Shown in pieces: positions 24,351 through 35,770 of a stretch of 64,000 bases of DNA (position 1 is its first letter; each line of letters starts with the position of its first letter). The DNA is from Saururus chinensis. Lineage: Eukaryota > Streptophyta > Magnoliopsida > Piperales > Saururaceae. The DNA lies in assembly GCA_035235625.1 (NCBI GenBank), contig CP141142.1, positions 39,070,995 to 39,134,994 on the forward strand. The letters run 5' to 3'. Below the pieces are notes generated by a model, which saw only the letters and a program-made list of their open reading frames with translations, ran no database searches and had not been told where the DNA came from. A program made the translations under genes and the position numbers.

Positions 24351-25134
24351 CAGCTGCTGCTTCCCTGCTATTTAGTCCCACCATTATTGCCCCTTCGTCT
24401 CCCCCACTACACTCGCTCCCAGCCTCTCCCTTCTTCTTCCTCCTCTTCGTCTGGACTGCCCGAGGACGAGGAGAGAGAGGCACCACTTCCTCCCAGGTCT
24501 GCCTGCAGGTGCGCGCCAGTCTCTTCCTACTTCCTTCCCTTTTCATTGACATTTTTTCCTCTGTTTTTTTTAGTTGGGAAAATGTATGTTATTTACGTGA
24601 TGGCAATCTTGTTCAAGTGATGGTTTTGGATTTGTTTTTGTGGGTTGGAGCTATGCATTGCCTGATCTGATGTTCGAACTTTGATGGGTCGGGTCGAGTT
24701 TCTGCTTTTGATTTCACTCGTCTTCATAAAGTAACGATTTTTTTGCTTTTTGGAAAGACATGTTCTGTATCTTCATGGCTTTTCTTCAGCAGGATTAATC
24801 TCTGAATATTCGCTCATCATTGTCCCCATCCATATTGCTTAGCTCGGAGATGACGATCAGATCATGACTACAAATATAATGATTTCCAATCTTTTGGTGC
24901 TATTTTTTTGTAAAGAGATTTTCTGTTTTTGATAGCTTTTCATGAACAAGTTTATACTCTGAACATTCATTATCCATGTAGCTTAACTTGGGGATGACGC
25001 TCAGTATCATGATTACAACAATAATGATTTGCCAATTCACACTCCATAAATTTCTACCGTTTCTTTTTGACATATTTACATTTGTCAATGGCGACAGTCA
25101 TAAACATTTGCTTTAAATTCGTCTGCTTCTGCAG
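24351..25134 (+). promoter_or_regulatory. Core promoter, 5' UTR and probable 5' UTR intron of the GH17 gene
   Basis: A weak TATA-like ctatttag (24368-24375) is followed by a CT-rich leader. A probable 5' UTR intron runs from CAG|GTGCGC (donor near 24509; alternative CAG|GTCTGC near 24497) to a TTCTGCAG acceptor at 25134. A second acceptor, TGCTGCAG ending 25151, would shorten the leader and drop the upstream ATG. The intron contents are AT-rich, in contrast to the exons. Transcript evidence is needed to choose between the alternatives. Confidence 0.5.
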
Positions 25135-25155
25135 ATGATTTTGTGCTGCAGAAAC

Positions 25156-26942
25156 ATGGCGACTCCTATATTGGCTCTTCTCTCGGCTCTTCTTCTCATC
25201 TTTTTCCCCCTCTCAGGTATAACGCATTCTCCTTTCTTGTCTTGTGTCGTCTTCTTCATTTCTCTCATACTTAGAATTGGCTGCAGAATCACCATTTCTT
25301 CTTCTTTTAAGCAGAGTCTGGTTCCGTCGGTGTGAACTACGGTAGGGTGGCGGACAACCTCCCACCCGCCACCAAGGTGGTGGAGCTCCTCAAGGCACAG
25401 GGGCTGAACCGGGTCAAGCTATACGACGCTGACCCGGCCGTCCTTGCCGCCCTCGCCTCCACCAACATATCTGTCGTTGTCACCCTACCCAACGAGCTCC
25501 TCTCGGCCGTCGCCAAGCGTCCCTCCCAGGCCTACTACTGGGTCCAGAAGAACGTGGCCGCTCACTACCCCGCCACCCAGATCTCCGCCATCGCTGTTGC
25601 CAACGAGGTCTTCGTCGACCCCCGCAACCTCACCAACTACCTTGTCCCCGCCATGCAAAACATCCACACCGCCCTCGTTAAGTACCAGCTCGACTCCGCC
25701 ATTAAAGTTTCTTCCCCCATTGCCCTCAGCGCCCTCCAGACTTCCTACCCCTCCTCCGCCGGCGCCTTCAAGACTGAGCTCGCCGAGCCAGTCATGAAGC
25801 CGATGCTAGACCTGCTCCACCGCACCGGCTCAACGCTCATGCTTAACGCTTACCCCTTCTTCGCCTACGCCGCCAATGCCGACGTAATCTCCCTCGACTA
25901 TGCCCTCTTCCGCACCAACCCGGGCGTCGTCGACTCCGGTTCCAGCCTCCGCTACACCAACCTCCTCGACGCCCAGCTCGACGCCGTCTTTGCGGCCATG
26001 TCGGCCCTGGGCTATAAGGACGTCGGCATCACCGTCTCGGAGACGGGATGGCCGTCCAAGGGGGACGAGGACGAGACCGGCGCGGGCATGGCCAACGCCG
26101 CAGCCTACAACGGGGGGCTCATCAGCCGGGTGCTGTCCGGCGCCGGAACCCCGCTCCGTCCCTCCGCCTCGCTGGACGTCTACCTCTTCGCTCTGTTCAA
26201 CGAGAACAAGAAGCCGGGGCCGACCTCGGAGAGGAACTACGGGCTCTTCTACCCGAGCGAGGAGAAGGTGTACGACATCCCGCTGACGGCTCAGGGCGTG
26301 CGGCGGGACGAGAGGCCGGCCGACAGAGGGGACTCCGGTGTGTCAGCGAGCTCGTCGGGGACGGCGGGGAGGACGTGGTGCGTGGCGAAGAAAGAGGCCG
26401 GCGAGGAGAAGCTGCAGACCGCCCTGGACTACGCGTGCGGGGAGGGAGGGGCCGACTGCCGTCCGATCCAGCACGGGGCCACGTGTTACGATCCGAACAC
26501 ACTAGCGGCCCACGCATCGTACGCGTTCAACAGCTACTACCAGAGGAAGGGGCGTGGGGCCGGGACCTGCTACTTCGGTGGGGCCGCCTACGTCGTCACA
26601 TCCGAGCCCTCCTGTACGTATTTCTCTACGCCTCAATTTTCTCCATAATTTTGACTGATTTGACATCTGGTGACGTCATTATGACATCACGTTCTTGTGA
26701 TTCCCGCCAAATAAATTCCTTCCTGGGTTGATTTTGGAAGGACGGACAAATACCCCTGATGGGTCGCAATTAGGGTTGTCTATGAGGGGTTATTTTGGGA
26801 ATTTAGTCAATCTTCTAAATATATGCATAGGGTTTGGGCTTTGGCTATGAGCTTTGAATATGAAAGGGATAAAGTGATGTGTTTTGGTTGGCTTTGTTGT
26901 GCAGATGGGAAGTGCGCTTTGCCTTTTGGGGAAGACGCGTGA
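25156..26942 (+). CDS. Glucan endo-1,3-beta-glucosidase (GH17) with C-terminal X8/CBM43 domain
   Basis: Coding exons 25156-25216, 25315-26613 and 26905-26942 (GT-AG introns, both phase 1) give 465 aa. It hydrolyses beta-1,3-glucan (callose) in the apoplast/cell wall. Residues 1-20 (MATPILALLSALLLIFFPLS) are a signal peptide. The GH17 barrel starts GSVGVNYGRVADNLP (23-37). The acid/base is predicted as E118 (VANEVFVDP) and the nucleophile as E263 (ITVSETGWPS). After a Ser/Gly-rich linker (about 350-372), the X8/CBM43 module starts TWCVAKK (374) and ends in exon 3 with YGKC. Length fits the GH17+X8 class; no hydrophobic GPI-anchor tail is present, so secretion is more likely. An in-frame upstream ATG at 25135 would add 7 residues; 25156 was chosen because it begins the signal peptide and has AAACATGGC context. 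Third positions are strongly GC. Family is certain, substrate preference inferred. Confidence 0.95.
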
Positions 26943-28578
26943 GTGAAGCTGGACTTTGTTGGGAGTACAGTTGCAGAGCGTTGGAGGAAGAGAGGCAGAG
27001 AAAGAGAGAGAAATGAGAGGAAGACATTGCTAGATATTAGTGACCCTTTTTAGCATTTTATCTGTTATTATAATCTTGTAAGAAAAAGTTTATTTATATT
27101 GGTATTTGTTGCTTGTTGTTATTAAAAGTAGTTTTTGGTAGCTTTCTTGCTGAGGACATCGTCCTGTAATTAAAATGTATCTTTCTCGGGCAACTTCTTG
27201 CTGGCTCATTCGAGGATTAATGTTGCCAAACTTGCCGTGTCGTGTTGGGTGATCTCTTTTGTTTATTAATGAGGATTTGGTGGCTGTTAAAATTAGGGTT
27301 AGGGTGGGATGTCGGTTTATTTGGTTGGGGTTGGTTGAGAAAACGAAGTAGCGCTGATCAGGTGAGACACAGCCCAATGAAAGGCCGAAGAGTAGAAATA
27401 TCATTTACCTCTGTGATGGGACATATGGTGACATTGCCAGAGACACATATTTCGTTAGTTCAAAATTTGGGACAAATTGTATTAAATTTTTTCGTTAGTT
27501 CAATGGTCAAGATTCTTCTGCCTCGGGCAGACCACTGGTGGTCCCCCCTACCTTTCACCAACCTCTAGATAAACCTTGAATGCCGTTTATTTTCTCCCAA
27601 ATCAAGTTTACTTTCAGAAGAATCCTCCGATTAACCACGACAGTTCAGACTTATTATATTCACAAATAACTACTGATGTAGCAGTTTAGATTTTTCTTTT
27701 TTCTGCTCGGTAGGCAGTTTGGATAGTCACCTAACAAGCATGGATGGAGTTCACCTTCACCAGTAAAAGAGTCAACAAAAGGCGAGTACGCTAAAAGGTG
27801 GAGTTAAATAGCGTACCAATCACTCATTTAGAAGTTGACCAGAGTTTAGATGGTGAGCTAAGCAGTGTGTTTCGTAAATCTCATAAATCATGAATAATGA
27901 CCACGAACACGAATTAGAGGGAAAGGTCGTGACCACGAACACAAATTGAAGGAAAACGAGGTGATGCCAATTTAGGTTGACGAATAATACTAATTCTACT
28001 AAAAAAAATCAACTATTAAACAACAATCTAACCCCAAAATATGTATGTCCCAACTTTTCCTGCTAGTGTATTATGAACAAAAAAATAAGCCAGAAAAAGC
28101 AAGGGAAACTGAAATCTAATACAAATGCAGGTAAACCTATACAACCAAAAGGCCTGCCCCGCACTGACAAAACAAACCACCAACTTCATTCAGCACTAGC
28201 ACTAGTCGCAGGGGAACACATACTGCTTCATAATCAAGGATGGAACACCACATATTGGCCACCGATCTGGTAAAACATATATGGAAAACACGTGAGTTCA
28301 ATTCTTAACTCCAACAAAATGTGGCTTTGTTGACTGTATTTAATCTCACCTGCAGTACGGCAACAGTGTCTGAAAGTAGAATTGCAACTTCCTTGAATTC
28401 AAATTGTGGTTCATTTTACAGCAAAATAACTTGCCTCAAACAACAAAAGTTTCATTGGCAGTGTCACTTTGCTTAAAACCATCCTCGGTATCTATCTGGC
28501 TCCCAGCACAAAACACATCCTAAAAACTGTGTTGTGGTGAAATGAAGTTGCCTACAATAAATAGCCCAGGCACGGCTT
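26943..28578. other. 3' UTRs and intergenic space between convergent genes
   Basis: Separates the glucanase stop (26942) from the NOT4 stop (28579, minus strand). AT-rich; a short direct repeat of tttcgttagttcaa occurs at 27451 and 27488. No canonical AATAAA close to the glucanase stop was seen (tattataatc and gttattaaaag are candidates). No other gene or TE terminus was recognised. Confidence 0.5.
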
Positions 28579-31500
28579 TCACATCCCAAATGCTCTGTTG
28601 TATAGATCCCCTGAGCTGGACATTCGAAATTTAAGCTCATCATATCCAGACATGTATTTGTTGAATCCAAGTCCCTCATTTCTAAGAAGTTCAGTAACAC
28701 CACCCAATTCGTTACCAGTGTGAGCCTCATTCCAACTATCCCAGTGACCATTAGACAAGTGCGAACTTCTAGTCTGATGCAGTGACATTTGTGCAACGTG
28801 AGAGAGATTGCTTCCATCAAATCGAGAGTTTATGTAACCATCATTTGAAGGTGAAATCCTATTGTCCATTGGGTTACTATATCTGAAATTTTGATGGGTA
28901 GATACAGATTGTTGTTGCATCAATAGACGGAATCTTAGATCATTTTCGGCGGAATTAAGCAGTGGGGAGTAGGATGAAGACATATCCATGCCCGAATTCA
29001 TCATTCCAAGTGGCAGTTTCCCTTTACCAACAGCAAGAATTGCAGGATCAATAAATTCCACATCAGCAATATTTCCGATATTTCCACTAGGCATCTGATA
29101 CTGATTTCTCAAGGGCGGGATCTCATGCGGATGGCTTCCTGAAGGAACCAAGACAAAATTGCATTTTATATAATAATAAAAAAATCACCTTCACTAAATT
29201 TATCATCTAACATGAGGGCACAGAATCAAAGTCTCAGGTACAACTAAGTTAGGCTTCTCTCAAAAGTACGAAAGGGGTATAACTTATTGCCTACCCACAA
29301 GGCCTCAATCTCATAATTTAACTCCTAACAAGCTAGATACCAGATTAACTGACTAGAAAACAAATAACATCACGAAGCAAAGTAACTCAAGTTTTTTCAA
29401 AAGAATGCAGCTAGTAATGCTCTCTTCACATGTGAAAGAAGCAGAAAGTATACAAACCTGAAGATGTATCAATGCTTCTGTATTGTCTATCTTGAGAAGA
29501 AAAGCCAGGTGGGGGTGCTCTATTTGGAACAGAAAATCCAGGTGGAGCAGAAATCTGGGTCCTCGTAGCTGTTTAAGAAACAGCAAGTAAATTAGGCACC
29601 TAAACCAACCAGTCAGCCAGGCTACGCACATCTAACGGCCAATAAATTGCTTGGAAACAGCCAACATTCAACAAACAAACTAGTCCAGATATCAATAATT
29701 CCTTAAAATCAAATAACAGAATGGGAAAAAAATAGAGTTAACAAAAGATAAACTCAAATGTAAATTTTCAACATAAAGCAACACCAACCAAAGGTAATGT
29801 AGATACAAACCAGGGATTTTAGTAGATTGGAAAAGTGAATGGTTGTTCATAAGACTATCTGAATCCTCAAAACTGTGACATTGATAACCATTTTGAACTT
29901 TATTGCCGTAGAAGCTCCTGCTTTCACTACCATTCCCATGTGAAAGATTTATCTTTTGCATATCTACATTGTAGCTGTTGGAAGGAGGCTCCAAATAGGC
30001 GGATTGGCTAACAAAATTATCCTCCCTAGCAAATGAAAATTTTGATTGGCTACTAGTATGTGTCTTTAGGGAACCTGGAAATCCAATTGAACCACCTTCC
30101 CTGTCAGACTCTTTTAACATCTTAGCCAGGTCATGTGGTGAAGTCAAAGGTTCATCCCAAGAATCCAAGTCCAATGACAAAATACTTGAGATGATACTGC
30201 TTTCCACATCAGGCGCTGAATTCTGATCAATTTCGAATACACCCCCATCCACTCTTCCAAATCCTCGATCACCTTCACCGTTGGGAAGTCTATCAATAGA
30301 TCCCGAAGGAGAAGTAACATTGCAGCTTTCCAGATTTAATGCGCCACTGGACACTGCAACTCTGTTGTTTGCCTGCTCTGGATAACTAGTACCACCATTA
30401 TCAAGACCACGAAAATACTGGCCACCGGAGTCACTGATGTGTGAAACACTACGAGATAATAAAACATCGTGACTTTCCTTCCCCGCAGCTGGATATACAG
30501 GCGCTTGCGAGGCTTCTGTATACTTGTGTGTTTCCCTACTAACAACTACATTTTCAGAACCCATATCACTTCTTGATGATATATAGGGTTTAGATGCAAC
30601 TAACTCAGATCCATTTTCAACACGATGCTGCTGCAACCCTCTATCAGAGTAACTCATTGACCTGGGTAAAACATGGTCAGAAGCTGATTGTTGCTCAGGA
30701 AGAACCCTACATTCAAGGTTTCTACCACTAGTTGAACTTCTTGTACTTTTATCCCCATGTACAGATGCTGTAGATGAGTCAGAACTAGAAGATATGGATG
30801 TGGCATCCACTACATCAATTGCGTCATCTATTGTTTGGAACTCTCTATTTGTGGACTGTTTGGAAGGTCTCAGAATTCCTGAACCATCATTTGGATTCAC
30901 TTCATGCTCTTCCGTCATGCCAGATCCTATAACTGAATCTACATGCAGAGAAGATGCCATGTTTTTTGTAGAAGCTACCACAGCAAAGCCTGACAAACTA
31001 TTTGGCTTGGAGGGACCTTGAGACACTGAATTATTATTAGCATGTGATCCGCAACTTGTGGCACGCATGCCCCTATAAAATGAACAAGAGTCTTAGGCAC
31101 CATAACAACACAGCAGCACCATCCAGAGAATGAAATGCTCATGATTCCCAATCATAAAATAAAGGATTTGAATATAATGTTAAAGATACTTACCATGAAG
31201 CTGCAGCTGGAAGGATGCTAGATCTTCCACAACTGCTATTAGGAGGAGAACCTTTGACCTGTTGTGGGGGATTCTGAAGGCAAAAGCAAAAAGGACCCAG
31301 CTTGATACAAAACGTCATAGAAAAAAATAGTAAATAGCAGTCGCATCCTATCAGCATCCAGGATTGCATAAGCCTAAAATTCCTACAAATTATCTATTTT
31401 TAAGCACCAAATTATTTATTAACCATAAATCAATCTTACATTTGACCCACTCTTCAAAGTTGACTTTGTTGAGGAAGCTGTACCATTGCCAGAAAAATCA

Positions 31501-34500
31501 TCTACAGGTGGTGGTAAAACATTACCAGAGCGTCTTTGGGAGTTGTAAGCAATGCCAGTGAGTTGTTGAACTCTGCTCCTACACACAAAATCACGTTCGA
31601 GATCAGCAGAAAAGATTATTCTTTGATAATGGTACACGGCAATCTCACATAAGCAACACCTAGACAACTATCGTACAAAGACAATGAATTTGGGTCTGTA
31701 AAACTCGGAACATTAAGGTATAGGTGAAATATTGTTTACATTTTTAAGCTTCATTTAGTACCGCTGCACACTAGAGGGACAATGCAAACAATTGACAAAA
31801 CACAAGATTTTTCCCCAGATCTTTTTTGAAATTTAACCTTTTGGAAAGCAAACAAAAGTACTGACACTGCTGCACTGAAACCAGGTAGAAGACCACTACT
31901 TAGGAAAAAAATTCGGAACCATCAACAGGAAACAATTGTATAGACAATTCTATTGTTAGTAAATCCAGAACGTGCCCAGTTAATATTAACAGCATTAATG
32001 ACCCTAAACGCATTAACTATTTAGTAAAAAAGTGTGCCATCTAGAAGCAAACTTTATAAATGCAAAAAGAAGCACTAGCAGATTCATCAGAAAATCAAGT
32101 TCGAGATCAGCAGAAAGGATTATTACTTTGATAATGGTACACGGCAATCTCACATAAGCAGCACCTAGACAACTATCGTACAAAGACAATGAATTTGGGT
32201 CTCTAAAACTTGGAACATTAAGGTATAGGTGAAACATTGTTTACATTTTTAGGCTTCATTTAGTACCACTGCACACTAGAGGGGCAATGCGAACAATTGA
32301 CAAAACATAAGATTTTTCCCCAGATCTCTTTTTGAAATTTCACCTTTTGGAAAGCAAACAAAAGCACTGACACTGCTGCACTGAAACCAGGTAGAAGACC
32401 ACTACTTAGGAAAAAAATTCGGAACCATCAACAGGAAACAATTGTATAGACAATTCTATTGTTAGTAAATCCAGAACGTGCCCAGTTAATATTAACAGCA
32501 TTAATGACCCTAAACGCATTAACTATTTAGTAAAAAAATGTGCCATCTAGAAGCAAACTTTATAAATGCAAAAAGAAGCACTAGGAGATTCATCAGCATT
32601 CCCGATGACTCTACAAGCTCATCGGTAACCGTCCCAGTTAGGAATAAGTATATTAGACACGCTACTATAAACTTTAGGGAAGAAGACAAGGACACTGGGA
32701 TGTACAAAAATATTCTTCACTACACACACCATAATACAGGAAGAGATGGTAATTTCACACGGGTTCAAAGCCATCCAACATTCATAACCCATTCCTCTAA
32801 AACTAATTTTCATCCTATTAGGGACTCCACAAACAAAAAGCATACTATTTAGAACTGAAATCCATTTAACAGGAGAAATAACAAAAGATAGGAAATGCCC
32901 CATCATAACCTAACAAAACATGCAACAAAATTTTGAGACAAGAATTAGGTAGCAACTACCCGCTATAAATAGATAAAAAATCCAGACCCTATGTCATCAG
33001 CAATTCCAAAAAAAGTCATTGAATGAGAGAGAGAATTCAAATATGAATAATCTAAACTGCTAACTATAACCAGTCTTTAGTGAAAAAAATGGAAGCAAAA
33101 AAACACCTCGTATAAGCTGAAATTATTTCATCTTTGGTGAAACTATCTTCTTGAGTGCCGACCTCGTGCAAATATAAACAATCTGGATTGCTGCAAGGCT
33201 GGTAAAAAAATGCAGTATTTCTATTAAGACAAAAATTTAATGCATAAATAATGAACATCCAAATTCTCAAGGTATATGCACCTAAGTCCTGGGAATGCAT
33301 CAAAACATACCATGTTTCTCAACCAAGCATGGCAATACTTCGTTGTACCAAAGCAAGCTCTGCAACATGCACAATGACACATAAAAAACTATTCCTATTT
33401 CCTTTAAAAGATAGCATAAATGGAACAAAATAAAGAAGAATACCTCAAGGGTCGACCTTCCAGGGTAAAACCATGAACTGATTGAATACATCGAACAGCT
33501 TCCTCCTCTTTTGTGTAAGTAATATATCTACAATAAAATCAAGAGTAATGTACATTACTAACATAAATTAGCCTTAAAATTCCTGATAAGAAAAGAAAGC
33601 CAAGCATGTGTGGTACATTCCGCAATACAAAGCAGTTATAATTGGCATTGACCCCACCTATCACAAGCACGTTGCTTGTGTACCAGGACAATAAGACATC
33701 TTCACATGTACACCACATTGTTAACGGCATATTTTTCACTTCTCTATAAATTAGCCAACATCAAACTAATCACATTAAAAAAATATCCAGTACTTACACA
33801 CTACAGGTGCCATTGATAGAAGACTGCTGACCACTCCCAGCTGGCCGAGTTATGGACACTTTCAAAACCTTTCCATATTGGCCAAAAAATTCCTTCCGCT
33901 CTAAAATCTGTTCAATTTCATAACAATTAAATAAGAGAAAAAATAGATAAATAAATAATTATTATTGAACACTGTCATAACAAGTGAAACTCACATCTTC
34001 ATCTGCTAGATCAGCAGGTATTCCAATCACATATACAAGATTCCGCTGTATAACCCGAACACTACTCAGATGTTTCCTCCCTTCGGATGTCTTTGACTTT
34101 GTCTTCTGTGACTTCAACTTCTTATCACAACTTATTTCAGCCACCATCCTGAGAGGGGAATATATAATAAGTCTACCATAAACCTCATCTGATAAAATGA
34201 TGGACATGTGGCAGCTAAATCTTTATCTCGCAATAAACACAACAACTAAAAATTACAAATTGACTCAAACGAAAATTAGATACCAAGATACATACAGGGT
34301 GGGGGTGGGGAATAGTCACTCAATCATTAATATAAGCATTTTCCCAAGTGCCATAATCTTCACTACATAAGGCATAATGTAATCACCAAAAAACAATAAA
34401 AATGAAAAAGAGAACAGGAAAAGGGCAACCTCTCGCAGTTAGCAGCCGTCCCTACAATCCTTTCCTTATCATACGGTGCACGACAAGCTGGACACCGCCC

Positions 34501-34999
34501 TTCAGTGTCATCCTTCTCAGCCATCTCAATAATATGATGCCAGCACCATACACATATCTACAATTTTAATAAAAATAATAATTATGCATATACCTCTTGT
34601 AACTAGTTGTACCTCGCTACCTTCAGATTACATGTTTATTAAATCTGTCCAGCCACATATAAGAGACCTTCTAAGATTTCACATGCAGAACCCTAAACAA
34701 ACGGACCATTTAAAGAAACAAACCCACTAACATGAAGCCAATTGCGTTCAAATAAGTAACTGACAAAAATACCTTACACGGTCAAGGAATTTTTTCGGCA
34801 GCTAAATAACAATTCACAATTTGGCTGATAAATATACACCATTGTAAAAAAACCTATTAATTATTGTTTTCCTAATAAACAATGGGAAATATTGATAGTT
34901 TCATACCTCATATCCGCACTTGCACGGCTTCAGCTGTTGATCAGTCAAGTCCATCTCCTCAGCGCAGAGAGGGCACATTCTTTCACCTTCGTCGCTCAT
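28579..34999 (-). CDS. NOT4: NOT4-type E3 ubiquitin ligase, CCR4-NOT complex subunit 4 (RING, RRM, C3H1)
   Basis: Twelve coding exons (minus): 34999-34907, 34557-34430, 34148-33995, 33907-33798, 33527-33444, 33359-33311, 33198-33107, 31578-31440, 31273-31194, 31072-29811, 29568-29458, 29138-28579; all GT-AG with continuous phase, 953 aa. The N-terminal NOT4-type C4C4 RING has cysteines 9, 12, 26, 28, 33, 36, 53 and 56 (CPLC, CKCGYEICVWCW, CPAC). A basic linker (82-109) precedes an RRM (about 109-195; YVIGIP at 113-118) and a C3H1 finger (C199, C208, C213, H217; YLHEVG follows). The long Ser-rich tail holds APPGFSVP and APPPGFSS (738-754), typical of plant NOT4 homologues. Known role: RING E3 tied to the mRNA deadenylation complex. 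The RING, RRM and finger are intact. Intron 7 carries a 505-bp tandem duplication. The long exon 10 and C-terminus are low-complexity, so their borders rest on frame and splice sites. Confidence 0.95.
31585..32596. repeat. Tandem duplication, ~505-bp unit x 2, inside NOT4 intron 7
   Basis: 'ttcgagatcagcagaaa' starts at 31596 and again at 32100. The copies continue through ggtacacggcaatctcacat, aggtagaagaccactactta and gtgccatctagaagcaaac to gattcatcag (32081 and 32587). They lie head to tail with a few substitutions and small indels. The first copy starts just upstream of the acceptor of exon 8 (31578), so the duplication moved no coding sequence. Confidence 0.95.
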
Positions 35000-35601
35000 G
35001 GTCGTCCTGGAAAAACGCCCAGATAAAAAGACTTAGAACGTTGAACTAAAACAACAAAGAAGAAACAGCATTACTGTTCGCACAACAAGCACAACACTCA
35101 GAATTCTTCACCATTGACTCCTCATAAAAAAAAAACCTCGCTACCACGCTAACCCTGCCAAAACCCTAATTCAGTAATCCGCAAACGAATAATAAATTTT
35201 CTCAATGACGCAACTCAACAACTTCAAACCATCAAAAACCCTAAATAAAACACTGAATACAAACAAACAATTTACTTCTACATACCAAAAGAAGCGGCAA
35301 TAAAAAAACAAACCAAAGCAAAAAAACATGCAATAGGGCACAGAAACCTCCAATCAGTTACTCCAACCTGCAGGCAATCCAATGCGAATTCGATAAAAAT
35401 CATAACTTTCGCAGGCAAAAACACAATCAGCCCATCGGATCTAAAAAATGAGATTAAAAACCCGAAGAAAGACAAAATGACATCGAAAAGAGAGGATCTT
35501 CATGTCCGATCTAAAAAAAAGGGGAAATTGAACTGGACAATCGACGCAAAGAAACGCAGAAATCCAAAGGGCAGAGGAGAGGGATTGGGGAATCGACTTA
35601 C

Positions 35602-35770
35602 ATTGAAGGGGAAGTCCGGGAAGCGGAGATCGGGAGTCGGGGAGAGAGGGAGCAATCGAAACCACACAAGGAGGAGGTCGAGGTGAGAAGCGGGCGGACT
35701 CCTTTTCGGCTCTGGATGGTCTTGTTGTTGCTTTTGGCTTTATGGATTTTTTTCCTATTTAAATATTGGA
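35602..35770 (-). promoter_or_regulatory. NOT4: NOT4 5' UTR exon and core promoter
   Basis: On the minus strand a CT-rich leader ends at CAAT|GTAAGT (donor 35601), pairing with the CAG acceptor at 35009-35007, 7 bases before the start codon, which gives a 5' UTR intron of about 595 bp. A TATA-like AATATTTAAATAG lies at 35767-35755, suggesting a start near 35725. The region switches abruptly from GC-rich leader to AT-rich upstream DNA. Confidence 0.6.

Noticed and set aside
23945..24670. 241-codon plus-strand frame upstream of the glucanase
   Set aside because: It lies in the GC-rich promoter/leader, overlaps frames on both strands and has no recognisable domain; composition explains it.
26048..26731. 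227-codon frame overlapping the glucanase exon
   Set aside because: Shadow of the GC-rich GH17 coding exon in another frame; Arg/Gly-rich low complexity.
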